From positions 434,001-498,000 of the forward strand of contig NZ_LKAQ01000001.1 of assembly GCF_001874525.1 (NCBI RefSeq): 64,000 nucleotides of DNA, given 5' to 3'. The notes beneath the pieces were generated by a model that ran no database searches, was not told the DNA's origin, and saw only the letters and a program-made list of their open reading frames with translations. This document shows positions 16,475 through 25,612 of this stretch, piece after piece. The DNA comes from Pseudodesulfovibrio hydrargyri (lineage in GTDB: Bacteria > Desulfobacterota > Desulfovibrionia > Desulfovibrionales > Desulfovibrionaceae). Every line of letters begins with the position of its first letter. Position 1 is the first letter of the stretch. A program made the translations under genes and the position numbers.

Positions 16475-16641
16475 CGGTACCTCGCCTGTTGCGGTTTTTC
16501 CCAGCCTAAACGGAAACCCCGCCGGGATGCAACATCCAGACTCCAAAGGGAGCGTATTCTCTCCGAGAACCGTGGAGATCGATGCAAAGGGGGAGTTGAC
16601 GAACGATCGGGAACGCTGTAGGAAGACCATTCCCGTACAGA

Positions 16642-16728
16642 GGGAAGCCGGACGGCGGTTGCGTCGAGAACCCCGTCAGGTCCGAGAGGAAGCAGCGGTA
16701 TTGATTGCTGCCGGGTGTCCGGTTTCCA
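16642..16728 (+). ncRNA. ffs: Signal recognition particle RNA (4.5S type)
   Basis: The SRP core GTCAGGTCCGAGAGGAAGCA is present at 16675-16694, with the GGAA-type tetraloop region and the asymmetric loop that bind Ffh. The ends pair well: GGAAGCCGGAC at the 5' end with GTCCGGTTTCC at the 3' end. This gives the short bacterial hairpin of about 87 nucleotides without an Alu domain. A TTGACG at 16596 with a weak -10 near 16617-16622 may be its promoter, and a strong terminator follows at once. It lies between two minus-strand genes. Confidence 0.93.
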
Positions 16729-16731
16729 CTC

Positions 16732-16763
16732 AAAGGCGCGTTCAGCTATGAACGCGCCTTTTT
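16732..16763 (+). terminator. Terminator of the SRP RNA
   Basis: AAAGGCGCGTTCA-gcta-TGAACGCGCCTTT then TT: a 13-bp stem with a T run on the plus strand, starting four bases after the SRP RNA. On the minus strand it lies 11 bases past the histidine-kinase stop codon's far side and may help there too. Confidence 0.9.
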
Positions 16764-16773
16764 CATTGTCCGA

Positions 16774-19700
16774 TCAGGCCTGGCCGATGGAGGCCCGCAA
16801 TTCCTCGAGCACAACCAGGGCGTTCTTGAAATCGTACTCGGCGATGGACTTGAGCAGCTGCTTGACTTCGCTCCGCGTCTCTTCGGGCCAGACCAACGCC
16901 TTGACGTCCCGGCTCCGCTCCCGGCACTCCACCGGGGCTCCCTGGGAAAGGGGGCCCCTGAGGCCTTCCAGGCTGGCCAGGAGTTCCTCGGCCGAAGCCG
17001 CCTCCCCGCCCTCCGGAAATTCCGATTCCTCGGACTGGGACTGCTTGAGCACGCCGATGCTCCCGACCACCACGGCCAGCCGGTCCGTGAACACGGCCAG
17101 CAGTTCGGCGGGATTTTCGTCCCCCTGGTCCAGGGCCTTTTCCAGGGCCCCGGCGGCCTCGAACAAATCCATGGCCCCGAGCATGCCGGAGGTCCCCTTG
17201 ACCGAATGGGCCAGGGCCACGGCCTCCTCGCGTTTCCCGGCGCCCAGGTGCTCGCCGATCTGCACGGCGGCGCCCGCATACTTCTCGTCCAGGAGCAGGA
17301 GCAGCGTCCGATAGAGCTTCTCGTTGCCCCGGGCGCGGCGCAGGCCGAGCTGCACGTCGATGCCCTGCATCATGGCCGGGAGGGACTCCTCGTCCGCAGG
17401 GGACCGCTCCGTCTCGGCCTCGATCCGGACCGGGGCGGCCGCCTTGCCCGTTCCCTTGACCAGCCACTTGGTCAGCACGGCGAACAGGTCGTCCGGATCA
17501 AAAGGCTTGGCGATGTGGTCGTTCATGCCCACCTCCTTGCTCATCTCGATGTCGGCGAGCATGGCGTGGGCGGTCATGGCCACGATGGGCAGGTCCTTGA
17601 AGCGATCCTGGGCGCGGATACGCCGGGTGGCCTCATGGCCGTCCATGACCGGCATCTGGATGTCCATGAGCACCAGGTCCACTTCGTTCCCGTCCAGAAA
17701 CTCCAGGGCGCTCCGCCCGTTGAAGGCCTCGAAGACCTCGACCCCGATGGAGGCCAGGATCTCCTGGGCCACCTGGCGGTTGATCTCATTGTCCTCCACC
17801 AGCAGGACCCGCTTGCCGGCGAGTTGATCCAGCGCCTTTTCGGGCCGGACGACCTCGTTCAGGGTGACCATGCCCTTGCCCAGGGTTTCGACAACCAGAT
17901 TGAACAGGAAGGACTGATTCACCGGCTTGAAGAGCAGGCCGCGGAAGCCCAGTTCGTTGGTCCGCTTGACCAGCGAGGCGTTGCCGTAGGCCGAGACCAT
18001 GAACATGGGCGGCTTGACCTCGATGGCCTCGTCCTTGAGAATCTTTTCGGCGGTCTCCAGACCGTCCATGTCCGGCATGCGCCAGTCCACCACGAGCAGC
18101 TTGAAGCCTTCCTCGCCGCCGCATCCATGCAGGATGTCGATGGCCTCGAAGCCCGACTTGGCCGTGGTCACGGACAATCCCATGTACTCGAGCATGCCCT
18201 TGAGGATGATCCGCGAGGTGGGATTGTCGTCCACCACCAGGGCGGGCATGCCGAGCAGTTCCTGGGGCAGAGTCGCGCTCTCGGACTCCTCCCGGTGTAT
18301 GGGGAAGGTGACCTCGAACCAGAACAGGCTGCCCTTGCCGAATTCGCTCTCAGCCCCGATCTCGCCGCCCATGAGGTCCACCAACTGGTTGCACAGGCTC
18401 AACCCCAGGCCGGTGCCGCCGTATTTCCGGGTGGTGGAGGCGTCGGCCTGGGTAAAGGGCTGGAACAGCTCCTGGATCTTGTCCGCCTTGATGCCGATGC
18501 CGTCGTCCCTGACCGTAAAGCGCAGCTTGGCGGTGTCCATCCCCTTTTCCACGGTGGAGATGGCCACCACCACGGACCCCTCGTCGGTGAACTTGACGGC
18601 GTTGTTGCACAGGTTGATGAGGATCTGGGCCAGGCGCATGGGGTCGCCCTGTATGGCGGGCGGCACGTCCTTGCCCACGCTGATGAGAAATTCGAGCTTC
18701 TTTTCGTTGGCCCGGGGCGAGACGATGGTGGTCAGCTGTTCGAGGACCTGCTCCAGCTTGAAGCCCACGGATTCCACGGTGAGCATGCCCGCCTCGATCT
18801 TCGACAGGTCGAGCACGTCGTTGATGATGCCGAGCAGGGACTTGGCCGAGATGTCGATCTTGTTCAGGTAGTCCCGCTGGGCGGCCGAGAGCTCGGTCAT
18901 TTTGATCAAATGGGTCATGCCGATGATGGCGTTCATGGGTGTGCGGATCTCGTGGCTCATGTTGGCCAGGAATTCACTTTTGGCCTGGGTGGCCTTTTCC
19001 GCCGCCTCCTTGGCCTTGATGATCTCCTTCTCGGTCTGCTTGCGGATGTGGATCTCCGAGGTCAGCAGCCGGTTGGTCTTGTTCAGCTCGTCCGTGCGCT
19101 CGACGACCCGTTTCTCCAGTTCTTCGTAGGCGGTCTTGAGGTTGGCCTGTGCGATGCGCAGTGGGGTGATATCCGTGGCCATGGCGAAGACCCCGTCGAA
19201 ATTGCCTTCCGGATCGAACTGGGGGCTCGCGGAGATCATGGCCCAGACCTCGCTGCCGTCCCGGCGCACGAACCGCCGCTCATACTGGGAGGCCTGCCCG
19301 GCGCGGCGCTTCTCGATCTCGTTGCGGTGGTTCCCCTGGTCGTCGCCGTGAATGAGGTCCGGCACGTACATGCCCACCAGTTCGTCCTCGGTGTAGCCGA
19401 GCATGTCCGCGAATATCCGGTTGACCTGGAAGATGTGCTCGGACACGTCGATCATGACGATGCCCTCGATGCTCGTCTCGAACAGGCGGCGGTACTTCTC
19501 CTCGCTGGCCCGCAGTTCGGTCTCGCGCAGCCGGACCTGCTTGGCCATCTCGTTGAACTTGAAAAGGATGTGCTGGACCTCCAGGAACCCGCCCTGCTCC
19601 TCCTCGTGCTCGGAATACTCCCCGGCCGAGAGCCCCTCGATGCGCTGAATGAGCCGGCCCAGCGGCATGCGCAGGCTGCGGTTCAGAATGAGACGGGTGG

Positions 19701-20187
19701 ACAGGCCTACCACGATGACCACGGACAGCAGGGAGAGCAGGCTGATCCAGGTGGTCTCGTAGACCTTCTCCCGAAAGATGGCCGGGGTCAGGCCGAGCCG
19801 GACCACGCCGACCTCGATGTTGTCGTAGGTTATCCGCTTTTCCTTGATGATCGTCTCGCCGGGGGTGGCCTCGCCGTAGCGGTAAATGTCGTTGCCCCGA
19901 TGGTCGCGGACCTCGATGAGGACCACGATGTCGATGTTGGCGAACGTGTTGCACAGGTTGACCACGGACTCCTCCTCCATATGCCAGAGGTAGGATTCCA
20001 GGCTGTTGGCCAGGTGCGTCAGGGCCTCATCCGCCCGCTGCTGGAATTGCGCTTCGGACTTCTGGAACAGGATGATGAAGATGATCGAGGAAACGGCGAA
20101 GGAGGAAAGGACCACCACCATGACCAGGCTCGAGGTCAGGTGTTGCACCAGGGAGCGATCACTCCTGATTTTATGCAGCAATGGCAT
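16774..20187 (-). CDS. Hybrid sensor histidine kinase with PAS, two receivers and HPt
   Basis: A 1137-residue inner-membrane sensor. The order is: TM1 about 20-42, a periplasmic sensor region of about 110 residues, TM2 about 148-170, a HAMP-like linker, PAS about 230-345 ([20 protein letters not shown]), a coiled coil, HisKA with H-box [11 protein letters not shown] (about residue 412), HATPase with N box (NLCNNAVKF) and G boxes ([15 protein letters not shown]), REC1 about 668-785 (phospho-Asp in [11 protein letters not shown]), REC2 about 796-910 ([12 protein letters not shown]), and an HPt domain with [12 protein letters not shown] (about 994). Both receivers keep the Asp and Lys, so an internal phosphorelay His-Asp-His is complete. 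No cognate output regulator is adjacent; the solute-binding gene upstream may supply a signal, but this is speculative. Confidence 0.94.
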   Translation of the reverse strand: MPLLHKIRSDRSLVQHLTSSLVMVVVLSSFAVSSIIFIILFQKSEAQFQQRADEALTHLANSLESYLWHMEEESVVNLCNTFANIDIVVLIEVRDHRGNDIYRYGEATPGETIIKEKRITYDNIEVGVVRLGLTPAIFREKVYETTWISLLSLLSVVIVVGLSTRLILNRSLRMPLGRLIQRIEGLSAGEYSEHEEEQGGFLEVQHILFKFNEMAKQVRLRETELRASEEKYRRLFETSIEGIVMIDVSEHIFQVNRIFADMLGYTEDELVGMYVPDLIHGDDQGNHRNEIEKRRAGQASQYERRFVRRDGSEVWAMISASPQFDPEGNFDGVFAMATDITPLRIAQANLKTAYEELEKRVVERTDELNKTNRLLTSEIHIRKQTEKEIIKAKEAAEKATQAKSEFLANMSHEIRTPMNAIIGMTHLIKMTELSAAQRDYLNKIDISAKSLLGIINDVLDLSKIEAGMLTVESVGFKLEQVLEQLTTIVSPRANEKKLEFLISVGKDVPPAIQGDPMRLAQILINLCNNAVKFTDEGSVVVAISTVEKGMDTAKLRFTVRDDGIGIKADKIQELFQPFTQADASTTRKYGGTGLGLSLCNQLVDLMGGEIGAESEFGKGSLFWFEVTFPIHREESESATLPQELLGMPALVVDDNPTSRIILKGMLEYMGLSVTTAKSGFEAIDILHGCGGEEGFKLLVVDWRMPDMDGLETAEKILKDEAIEVKPPMFMVSAYGNASLVKRTNELGFRGLLFKPVNQSFLFNLVVETLGKGMVTLNEVVRPEKALDQLAGKRVLLVEDNEINRQVAQEILASIGVEVFEAFNGRSALEFLDGNEVDLVLMDIQMPVMDGHEATRRIRAQDRFKDLPIVAMTAHAMLADIEMSKEVGMNDHIAKPFDPDDLFAVLTKWLVKGTGKAAAPVRIEAETERSPADEESLPAMMQGIDVQLGLRRARGNEKLYRTLLLLLDEKYAGAAVQIGEHLGAGKREEAVALAHSVKGTSGMLGAMDLFEAAGALEKALDQGDENPAELLAVFTDRLAVVVGSIGVLKQSQSEESEFPEGGEAASAEELLASLEGLRGPLSQGAPVECRERSRDVKALVWPEETRSEVKQLLKSIAEYDFKNALVVLEELRASIGQA

Positions 20188-20361
20188 GGTCCGCGCCTTC
20201 TCCGGGAATGGCTCAGGGCCCTGTTACAGGCCGCTCCCCGCCGCATCGCCCGTCGGCGGCCTGCGGGAACCGGCCCGATTCGAAAGTTCCATACACATCC
20301 ATCTCATAGGCCGAAGCCAACTTCCAGTCGATTATATTCAACATCCGCATCCGGCGCGGCT

Positions 20362-21108
20362 TCAACGCAGCCAACGATCGAGAACCGGCTGCAGGACGCC
20401 TTCCCGCTTCAGCGTTTCCAGGGTTTTTTCCAGTTTCCCCAAGAGGGCGGCGTTCCCCTTTTCCACGGCGAACCCCACGGGAGAGCCGGGATCGCCCACA
20501 TCCATGACCCGGACGTCCAGGCCCTCCCGGTCCGCCAGAAGACGGCCCACGGCCAGGGGCGCGATCGCCGCCACGGCCTTGCCCTCCTTGAGCATGCGCA
20601 TGGACTGCTCCTTGGTCTTGGTCCTGACGATGCGGACGAGGTTGAACACTCCCCGCTCCTTCAGGTACCGCTCCACAAAGGAGTTGCGGTCACCGGCCAC
20701 CACCTTGCCGACCAGGTCGTCCGCCGAGCGGATGCCCGTCTCGCCCCGGGGCACGAAGATGACCACTTTTCGGCTGTAATAGGGCGAGGTGAAGGCGAAG
20801 AAATTCATGCGTTCCCGGTTGATCTCCATGCCGCACACGCAGTCCAGCCGCCCCAGACGCAGATTGGCGACGATGTCGTCCCAGTGCCCGGGCACCATGC
20901 GCACCCGGGCGCCGAGCCGGGCGAGGACAAGCCGGGTCACCTCCACGTCGAGACCGGCCGGTTCCCCCTTGTCGTCCAGGTACTGATACGGCGGATAGCC
21001 CGTGGCCATGCCGCAGTAAAACGTCGGCTCCGCCGCCCGGGCGGGTGCTGCCGCAAAAGCAAGCCCCAGACAGCATAGCGCCAGAAAGATTCGAACAAGC
21101 CGCCTCAT
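20362..21108 (-). CDS. Periplasmic solute-binding protein family 3
   Basis: A 248-residue exported protein with a signal peptide (about residues 1-25, ending APARA). The mature part follows the amino-acid-binding SBP_bac_3 fold: YPPYQYLDDKGEPAGLDVEV at the start, then a DCVCGMEINRERMNFFAFTSPYY segment (split here) and DLVGKVVAGDRNSF. Such proteins bind amino acids or similar ligands for an ABC importer, or act as free sensors. No permease or ATPase gene is adjacent. It is upstream of the histidine kinase on the same strand with a 174-base gap, so it could feed that sensor. The start was chosen at 21108 because the signal peptide begins there. Confidence 0.86.
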   Translation of the reverse strand: MRRLVRIFLALCCLGLAFAAAPARAAEPTFYCGMATGYPPYQYLDDKGEPAGLDVEVTRLVLARLGARVRMVPGHWDDIVANLRLGRLDCVCGMEINRERMNFFAFTSPYYSRKVVIFVPRGETGIRSADDLVGKVVAGDRNSFVERYLKERGVFNLVRIVRTKTKEQSMRMLKEGKAVAAIAPLAVGRLLADREGLDVRVMDVGDPGSPVGFAVEKGNAALLGKLEKTLETLKREGVLQPVLDRWLR

Positions 21109-21314
21109 CGATCGCACCCCGAAGGGACCTCCGTTTTGCCCTGCCAGGTGAAAAAAAGCATTTAAGATGCAATAGAATACCACATGGCCGCGGCCCGTGC
21201 CAGCCCTTATTCCCGGCCTTTTCCGCCGGACGGCAGCCACTTTTCTGTAACCTCGGCGGCGGCCGGAGCGCTTAACAATACAGGAGGGGGGCAACCTCAA
21301 CCAAGGCGGCACAC

Positions 21315-21503
21315 ATGTTCGACAACAATGGGCACGAACCCATTCTCAGCGAGACGGAAATCAGATTCCTCCTGTCTGACCAACCCATTTCCGCCAAGCG
21401 CATATCGGGCCCGGCCCGGGACAAGACAAAGGGAATGGAGAAAAACGCCAAAAGGAAAGATGTCGACGACAACCTGATCGCGAGCCCCCGGGACCCACGC
21501 TAG
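21315..21503 (+). CDS. Small hypothetical protein
   Basis: A 62-residue reading frame (MFDNNGHEPILSETEIRFLL then a Lys/Arg-rich end). It resembles no family I can name; the short LSETEIRFLLSDQP segment is amphipathic. It lies in the gap between the solute-binding gene and tRNA-Ser, has only a modest GGCGG upstream, and could be chance. The region is otherwise empty. Confidence 0.3.
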   Translation: MFDNNGHEPILSETEIRFLLSDQPISAKRISGPARDKTKGMEKNAKRKDVDDNLIASPRDPR

Positions 21504-21535
21504 CCCAGTCTGCGCACCCCGGCCCGCGACACGAA

Positions 21536-21567
21536 AAAAGGCCTACGGGAATTCCCGTAGGCCTTTT
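21536..21567 (-). terminator. Terminator downstream of tRNA-Ser
   Basis: AAAAGGCCTACGGGAA/TTCCCGTAGGCCTTTT is a perfect 16-bp inverted repeat with T runs on either strand, 9 bases after the tRNA 3' end. It should stop transcription of tRNA-Ser and also the small plus-strand frame. Confidence 0.88.
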
Positions 21568-21575
21568 GCATTCAG

Positions 21576-21667
21576 TGGCGGAGAGGAGAGGATTTGAACC
21601 TCCGTTGGAGTTCCCCCCAAACACGCTTTCCAGGCGTGCTCCTTAAGCCGGACTCGGACACCTCTCC
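21576..21667 (-). tRNA. tRNA-Ser (GGA)
   Basis: The minus strand folds as a 92-nucleotide class II tRNA. The acceptor GGAGAGG pairs with CCTCTCC, then discriminator G and an encoded CCA. The D loop contains GTCCGAGTCCGG, the anticodon arm is ACGC-CTGGAAA-GCGT with anticodon GGA, a long variable arm follows and the T loop is GTTCAAATC. It reads serine UCC/UCU codons. It lies 62 bases after pyrD with a possible own promoter (TTGTGC, 16 bases, TATTGG). Confidence 0.96.
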
Positions 21668-21729
21668 GCGTCAGAGAGGCAGTTTCTACCCAATATGGTG
21701 GGGCTTGGCAAGCACAAATTTTCCCCTTT

Positions 21730-22647
21730 TTAAAGCGGCAGTTGCAGGCTGCCCCGGAACTCGTCCAAGGAAGCCGCGCCGATCTCGGACAGCAGGGCCT
21801 CCATCTCGTCGGCCAGGCCAAAGGCGAAGTCCGGCCGCAGGAAATTGGCGGTGCCGACCTGCACGGCCTGCGCGCCCACCAGGATGAACTCCAGGGCGTC
21901 CTCGGCCGAGGCTATGCCGCCGATGCCGACCACCGGGATGTCCACGGCCCGCACGGCCTGGTGCACGCAGCGCAGGGCCACCGGCTTGACGGCCGGGCCG
22001 GACAGACCGGCGATGACATTGGCGATGCGCGGCCTGCGGCTGCGGATGTCCACGGCCATGCCGGACAGGGTGTTGATCAGGGACAGGGAGTCGGCCCCGC
22101 CCTCGGCCGCGGCCCTGGCGCAGACCGCGATGTCGGTCACGTTGGGCGAGAGCTTGACCATGACGTGCTTGTTCCCGGCCTTCTTCTTGACCGCCTCGGT
22201 GACCCTGGCGATCTGGGCCGGGTCCTGGCCGAAGGCCACGCCGCCCTCCTTGACGTTGGGGCAGGACACGTTGACCTCGAGCGCGGCCACGCCCTCCTCG
22301 CCCGCCAGCACCCCGGCCAGTTCGCCGAACTCCTCGGCGTCGCAGGCGTACAGGTTGGCGATGACGGCCACCTCGCGCCACGGCAAGTACGGCAGCGCCT
22401 TGGTCACGAAATACTCCACGCCCGGATTCTGGATGCCGATGGCGTTGAGCATGCCGCACGGCGTCTCGGCGATGCGCGGCATGGGGTTGCCCTCGCGCGG
22501 CTTGAGCGACAACCCCTTGGCCACGAAGCCGCCCAGCCGGGTCAGGTCGCCGTAGGGGGCGAATTCCAGGCCGAAGCCGAAGGTCCCGGACGCGGTCATG
22601 ACCGGGTTCTTGAGGAAAAGACCGCCGAAATTGACTTGCATATCCAT
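21730..22647 (-). CDS. pyrD: Dihydroorotate dehydrogenase B, catalytic subunit
   Basis: A 305-residue FMN protein oxidising dihydroorotate to orotate in pyrimidine synthesis. It is the class 1B type: MTASGTFGFGLEF near residue 17, the catalytic Cys in VNVSCPNVKEGG, KLSPNVTDI, and GIGGIASAEDALEFI for FMN phosphate binding. The PyrK partner gene lies immediately upstream (12-base gap), which settles the 1B assignment, with electrons passed to NAD+ through PyrK. A GGAGG-containing site precedes the start (a second ATG lies two codons on). Confidence 0.95.
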   Translation of the reverse strand: MDMQVNFGGLFLKNPVMTASGTFGFGLEFAPYGDLTRLGGFVAKGLSLKPREGNPMPRIAETPCGMLNAIGIQNPGVEYFVTKALPYLPWREVAVIANLYACDAEEFGELAGVLAGEEGVAALEVNVSCPNVKEGGVAFGQDPAQIARVTEAVKKKAGNKHVMVKLSPNVTDIAVCARAAAEGGADSLSLINTLSGMAVDIRSRRPRIANVIAGLSGPAVKPVALRCVHQAVRAVDIPVVGIGGIASAEDALEFILVGAQAVQVGTANFLRPDFAFGLADEMEALLSEIGAASLDEFRGSLQLPL

Positions 22648-22659
22648 GGTTGCGGCCTC

Positions 22660-23445
22660 CTACAGCTCCACCTTGTCGGCCCAGAACACCGGGCCCCGCG
22701 TGCACACCTGAACGTGATGCCCCTCGCCGTCCCTGGTCACGCAGCCCAGACACGCGCCCACACCGCAGGCCATCCGGTTCTCCAGCGAGACCTGCGCCCT
22801 CGCGCCGTACTCCCTGGCGAACCGCTGGACCGTGCGCATGAACGGCGTGGGGCCGCAGCACAGGGTCAGGCCGCCCCGCTTCGCGTTGTCCTCGATCAGC
22901 CCGCGCAGGGTGTCGATGATGCAGTCCAGATCCGACGGCTCGGCCTCGATCATGCACCGGCAGTCCACGGTCCGGGACAGCAGATCATAGGGGTAGCAGT
23001 CCAGCGGCAGACGGTGGGCCAGGAACAGGGACAGGTTTTCGGGACGCGGATGTTGCTCGACATATCCGCGAAAAGGTGCGATGCCGATGCCCCCGGCGAG
23101 CAACAGGGTCGGGACGTCGGGCTCCACGGCAAAGGAATTGCCGAGCGGGCCCCACATGGTCACCGCGTCGCCGGGCGACAACTCGGCGATGCGCCGGGTG
23201 CCCCGCCCCACGGCCTGGATGAACAGGGTGACGGAGTCGTCGTCCCCCGAACTGAGGGAGAACGGCCTGCCCCAGAGCATGTCGAGCTCCCAGGAGCTGG
23301 GCCGGATCATGACGAACTGACCGGGCTTCCACCCGTCCCAGTCCGGTCGTTCGAGCGTCAGCTCGAAGAATTCGCCGGCCGTTTTTGATTGACCGACCGG
23401 GGATACTTTCAATACCTTGACACTGCGGCAATTCCTCAAGGACAT
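22660..23445 (-). CDS. pyrK: Dihydroorotate dehydrogenase electron transfer subunit
   Basis: A 261-residue FAD and 2Fe-2S protein of the ferredoxin reductase family. RPFSLSS is the flavin-binding motif, LLAGGIGIAPF the nucleotide-binding loop, and CGVGACLGC with a later VCTRGPVF Cys gives the 2Fe-2S cluster ligands. It accepts electrons from PyrD and reduces NAD+. It starts only 11 bases from the divergent U32 gene start. An AAGG lies a few bases upstream of the ATG; other starts inside the first 30 residues are possible. Confidence 0.93.
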   Translation of the reverse strand: MSLRNCRSVKVLKVSPVGQSKTAGEFFELTLERPDWDGWKPGQFVMIRPSSWELDMLWGRPFSLSSGDDDSVTLFIQAVGRGTRRIAELSPGDAVTMWGPLGNSFAVEPDVPTLLLAGGIGIAPFRGYVEQHPRPENLSLFLAHRLPLDCYPYDLLSRTVDCRCMIEAEPSDLDCIIDTLRGLIEDNAKRGGLTLCCGPTPFMRTVQRFAREYGARAQVSLENRMACGVGACLGCVTRDGEGHHVQVCTRGPVFWADKVEL

Positions 23446-23456
23446 ACAGATACCTT

Positions 23457-25463
23457 ATGAGCAAAAAACATATTCCGGAAATCATGGCCCCCGCAGGGGA
23501 CAAAAACGCCTTCCTGGCCGCCGTGGCGGCCGGGGCGGACGCGGTCTACGTGGGGTTGAAACACTTCTCGGCCCGCATGCAGGCCCAGAACTTCTCTATC
23601 AGCGAGCTGGCGCAGCTGGCAAGCCTGGGCCGCGATCGCGGCACCAAGACCTACGTTGCCATGAACACCCTGGTCAAGCCCCAGGACGTGGAATCCGCGG
23701 GCAGGCTCATCGACCGGCTGCAAAGAAACGTCAAGCCGTTCGCTCTCATCGTCCAGGACCTGGCCATGCTGACCCTGGCCAAGCAGGCGGGCTACACCGG
23801 CGAGCTGCACCTGTCCACCCTGGCCAACGTGTCCCACCCTGCCGGGCTGGACGTGGCCAAAAAGCTCGGCGCCAACCGCGTGGTCCTGCCCCGCGAGCTG
23901 AACCTGGACGAGGTCAAGCTCATGGCCGATGCCTGCCCCAAGGACCTGGACCTGGAAATCTTCGTGCACGGCGCGCTGTGCCATTGCGTCTCCGGGCGCT
24001 GCTACTGGTCCAGCTACCTGGGCGGCAAGTCCGGCCTGCGCGGCCGCTGCGTGCAGCCCTGCCGCCGCCTCTACACTCGGGGTAAGGAGCAGCCCGAGCG
24101 GCTCTTCTCCTGTTCGGACCTCTCCCTGGATGTACTGACCAAGCCGCTGCTGTCCATGGACCGCGTGGCCGCCTGGAAGATCGAGGGCCGCAAGAAGGGC
24201 CCGCACTACGTCTTCTACACGGTCAAAGCGTACCAGATGCTGCGCGACAACCCGCAGGACGCCCAGGCCAAGAAGACCGCCATGGAACTGCTCGACCAGG
24301 CCCTCGGGCGGCCGTCCAGCCACTCCGTATTCCTGCCCCAGCGCCCGTTTCAGCCCGTCCAACCCAAGGAGGAGACCAGTTCCGGACGACTCATCGGCGA
24401 GATCAGGCGTGACCAGAAAAAGCTCTTCTTCGAGCCGCGCGAGCAGCTCGAAACCGGCGACCTGGTTCGCGTGGGCTACGAGGACCAGCCCGGCCATCGG
24501 ACCATCCCCATCCGCCGCCGCGTGCCCAAACGCGGGCGCATGGACATTCCCTTTTCCCGCAAGCACGTCGGCCCCCCCCTGCCCACGGGCACCAAGGTCT
24601 TTCTGGTGGACCGGCGCGAACCGCAGCTGGTCAAGCGGATCAGGGAACTGGAAAAGGAGCTCGACTTCTTCCCGGCACCGGAGATGAAGGAATCGACCTT
24701 CACCCCCACCTGGCCCAAGGCCGCGCCCCGCGTTCGCGGCAAGGGCAAGGGGAAGAGCTCTCCCCGGACCGAATCCGTGAGCCTTTTCCGCCTGCCGCCC
24801 AAGGGCAAGACCTGGGACCGCCCGGCCTTCTGGCTGGAGCGCTCCATACTGGGCAAGGTGGCCGGAAAGGACACGGCCCGCGCCCAGTGGTGGCTGCCCC
24901 CGGTCGTCTGGCCCGACGAGGACAAGAAATACCGCTCCCTGATCAAGGAGGCGGTGCGCAAGGGCGCGCGCGAGTTCGTGCTCAACGCCCCGTGGCAGGC
25001 CGCCTACTTCGAGGACCGCAAAAACGTGACCCTGACCGCCGGGCCGTTCTGCAATACCGCCAACAGGCTGGCCCTGGACGTCCTGCGCCAGCTTGGCTTC
25101 TCCAGCGCCATCATCAACCCGGAGCTGCCCCTGGAGGACCTCCAGGGACTGGCCCAGAATCCGCCCCTGCCGCTCGGCTTCGTCATCAAAGGCATGTGGC
25201 CGTTCGGCATTTCCCGGTTCCTGGCCGACGCCGTGCCATTCGACGAGGCCATCAAGTCGCCCATGAACGAGGTCGCCTTCGTGCGCAAGTACGGCCAGAA
25301 CAACTGGATATTCCCGGGCTGGGAAGTGGACCTGACCAAAGAGGCCCGCACCCTGGAGCGGCTCGGCTTCAAGACCTTCGTGACCATGCTCGAACCCTGG
25401 CCGCGCAACGTGCCCCGCCCCACCCGGACCAGCGAATTCAACTGGCGGCTGAAGTTGCTATAA
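23457..25463 (+). CDS. U32 family peptidase-like protein (tRNA/rRNA hydroxylation type)
   Basis: A 668-residue protein. The U32 core fills residues about 3-280, with MAPAGDKNAFLAAVAAGADAVY, VLPRELNLDEVKLM and the conserved cysteine set CHCVSGRCYWSSY, GLRGRC and QPCRR, which in RlhA/TrhP relatives ligate an iron-sulfur cluster used for prephenate-dependent RNA hydroxylation. The rest (about 300-668) is a long family extension with basic segments (KAAPRVRGKGKGKS) and a second barrel-like part. The family was named as collagenases, but RNA modification is the better-supported role. It is divergent from pyrK with 11 bases between start codons and ends at several hairpins. Confidence 0.88.
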   Translation: MSKKHIPEIMAPAGDKNAFLAAVAAGADAVYVGLKHFSARMQAQNFSISELAQLASLGRDRGTKTYVAMNTLVKPQDVESAGRLIDRLQRNVKPFALIVQDLAMLTLAKQAGYTGELHLSTLANVSHPAGLDVAKKLGANRVVLPRELNLDEVKLMADACPKDLDLEIFVHGALCHCVSGRCYWSSYLGGKSGLRGRCVQPCRRLYTRGKEQPERLFSCSDLSLDVLTKPLLSMDRVAAWKIEGRKKGPHYVFYTVKAYQMLRDNPQDAQAKKTAMELLDQALGRPSSHSVFLPQRPFQPVQPKEETSSGRLIGEIRRDQKKLFFEPREQLETGDLVRVGYEDQPGHRTIPIRRRVPKRGRMDIPFSRKHVGPPLPTGTKVFLVDRREPQLVKRIRELEKELDFFPAPEMKESTFTPTWPKAAPRVRGKGKGKSSPRTESVSLFRLPPKGKTWDRPAFWLERSILGKVAGKDTARAQWWLPPVVWPDEDKKYRSLIKEAVRKGAREFVLNAPWQAAYFEDRKNVTLTAGPFCNTANRLALDVLRQLGFSSAIINPELPLEDLQGLAQNPPLPLGFVIKGMWPFGISRFLADAVPFDEAIKSPMNEVAFVRKYGQNNWIFPGWEVDLTKEARTLERLGFKTFVTMLEPWPRNVPRPTRTSEFNWRLKLL

Positions 25464-25505
25464 GAAAGAGGGATGCCTCCTTCGGCGGGATTGCCGGATG
25501 ATTTC

Positions 25506-25546
25506 GCCTCCGGCGGCCAAAGGGGCGGGCCCCCTTTGGAATCCCT
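25506..25546 (-). repeat. Modular palindrome repeat, copy F (short)
   Basis: On the minus strand: GGGATT, then the palindrome CCAAAGGGG-N5-CCCCTTTGG (25517-25539), then the tail CCGCCGGAGGC ending at 25506. The tail is the same as in the long copies, but the stem sequence is unrelated. It lies just past the U32 stop and within a cluster of other small hairpins. Confidence 0.7.
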
Positions 25547-25548
25547 GT

Positions 25549-25612
25549 GCCGCCTTCGGCGGGGTTTATTCATTGGGCTGAGATGGGGGCGGCCGTGACG
25601 GCCGCCCTTTCT
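25549..25612 (+). terminator. Tandem terminator hairpins after the U32 gene
   Basis: Two stems: CCGCC-ttc-GGCGG followed by GGTTTATT (25550-25570), and GGGCGGC-N7-GCCGCCC followed by TTTCTATT (25587-25615). The second ends at the stop codon of the convergent chemoreceptor gene, so it may work for both. Confidence 0.7.

Noticed and set aside
16475..16630. Longer start for the ArsS-like gene
   Set aside because: It would cross the SRP RNA promoter region and lacks family similarity; GTG 16474 has a good ribosome site.
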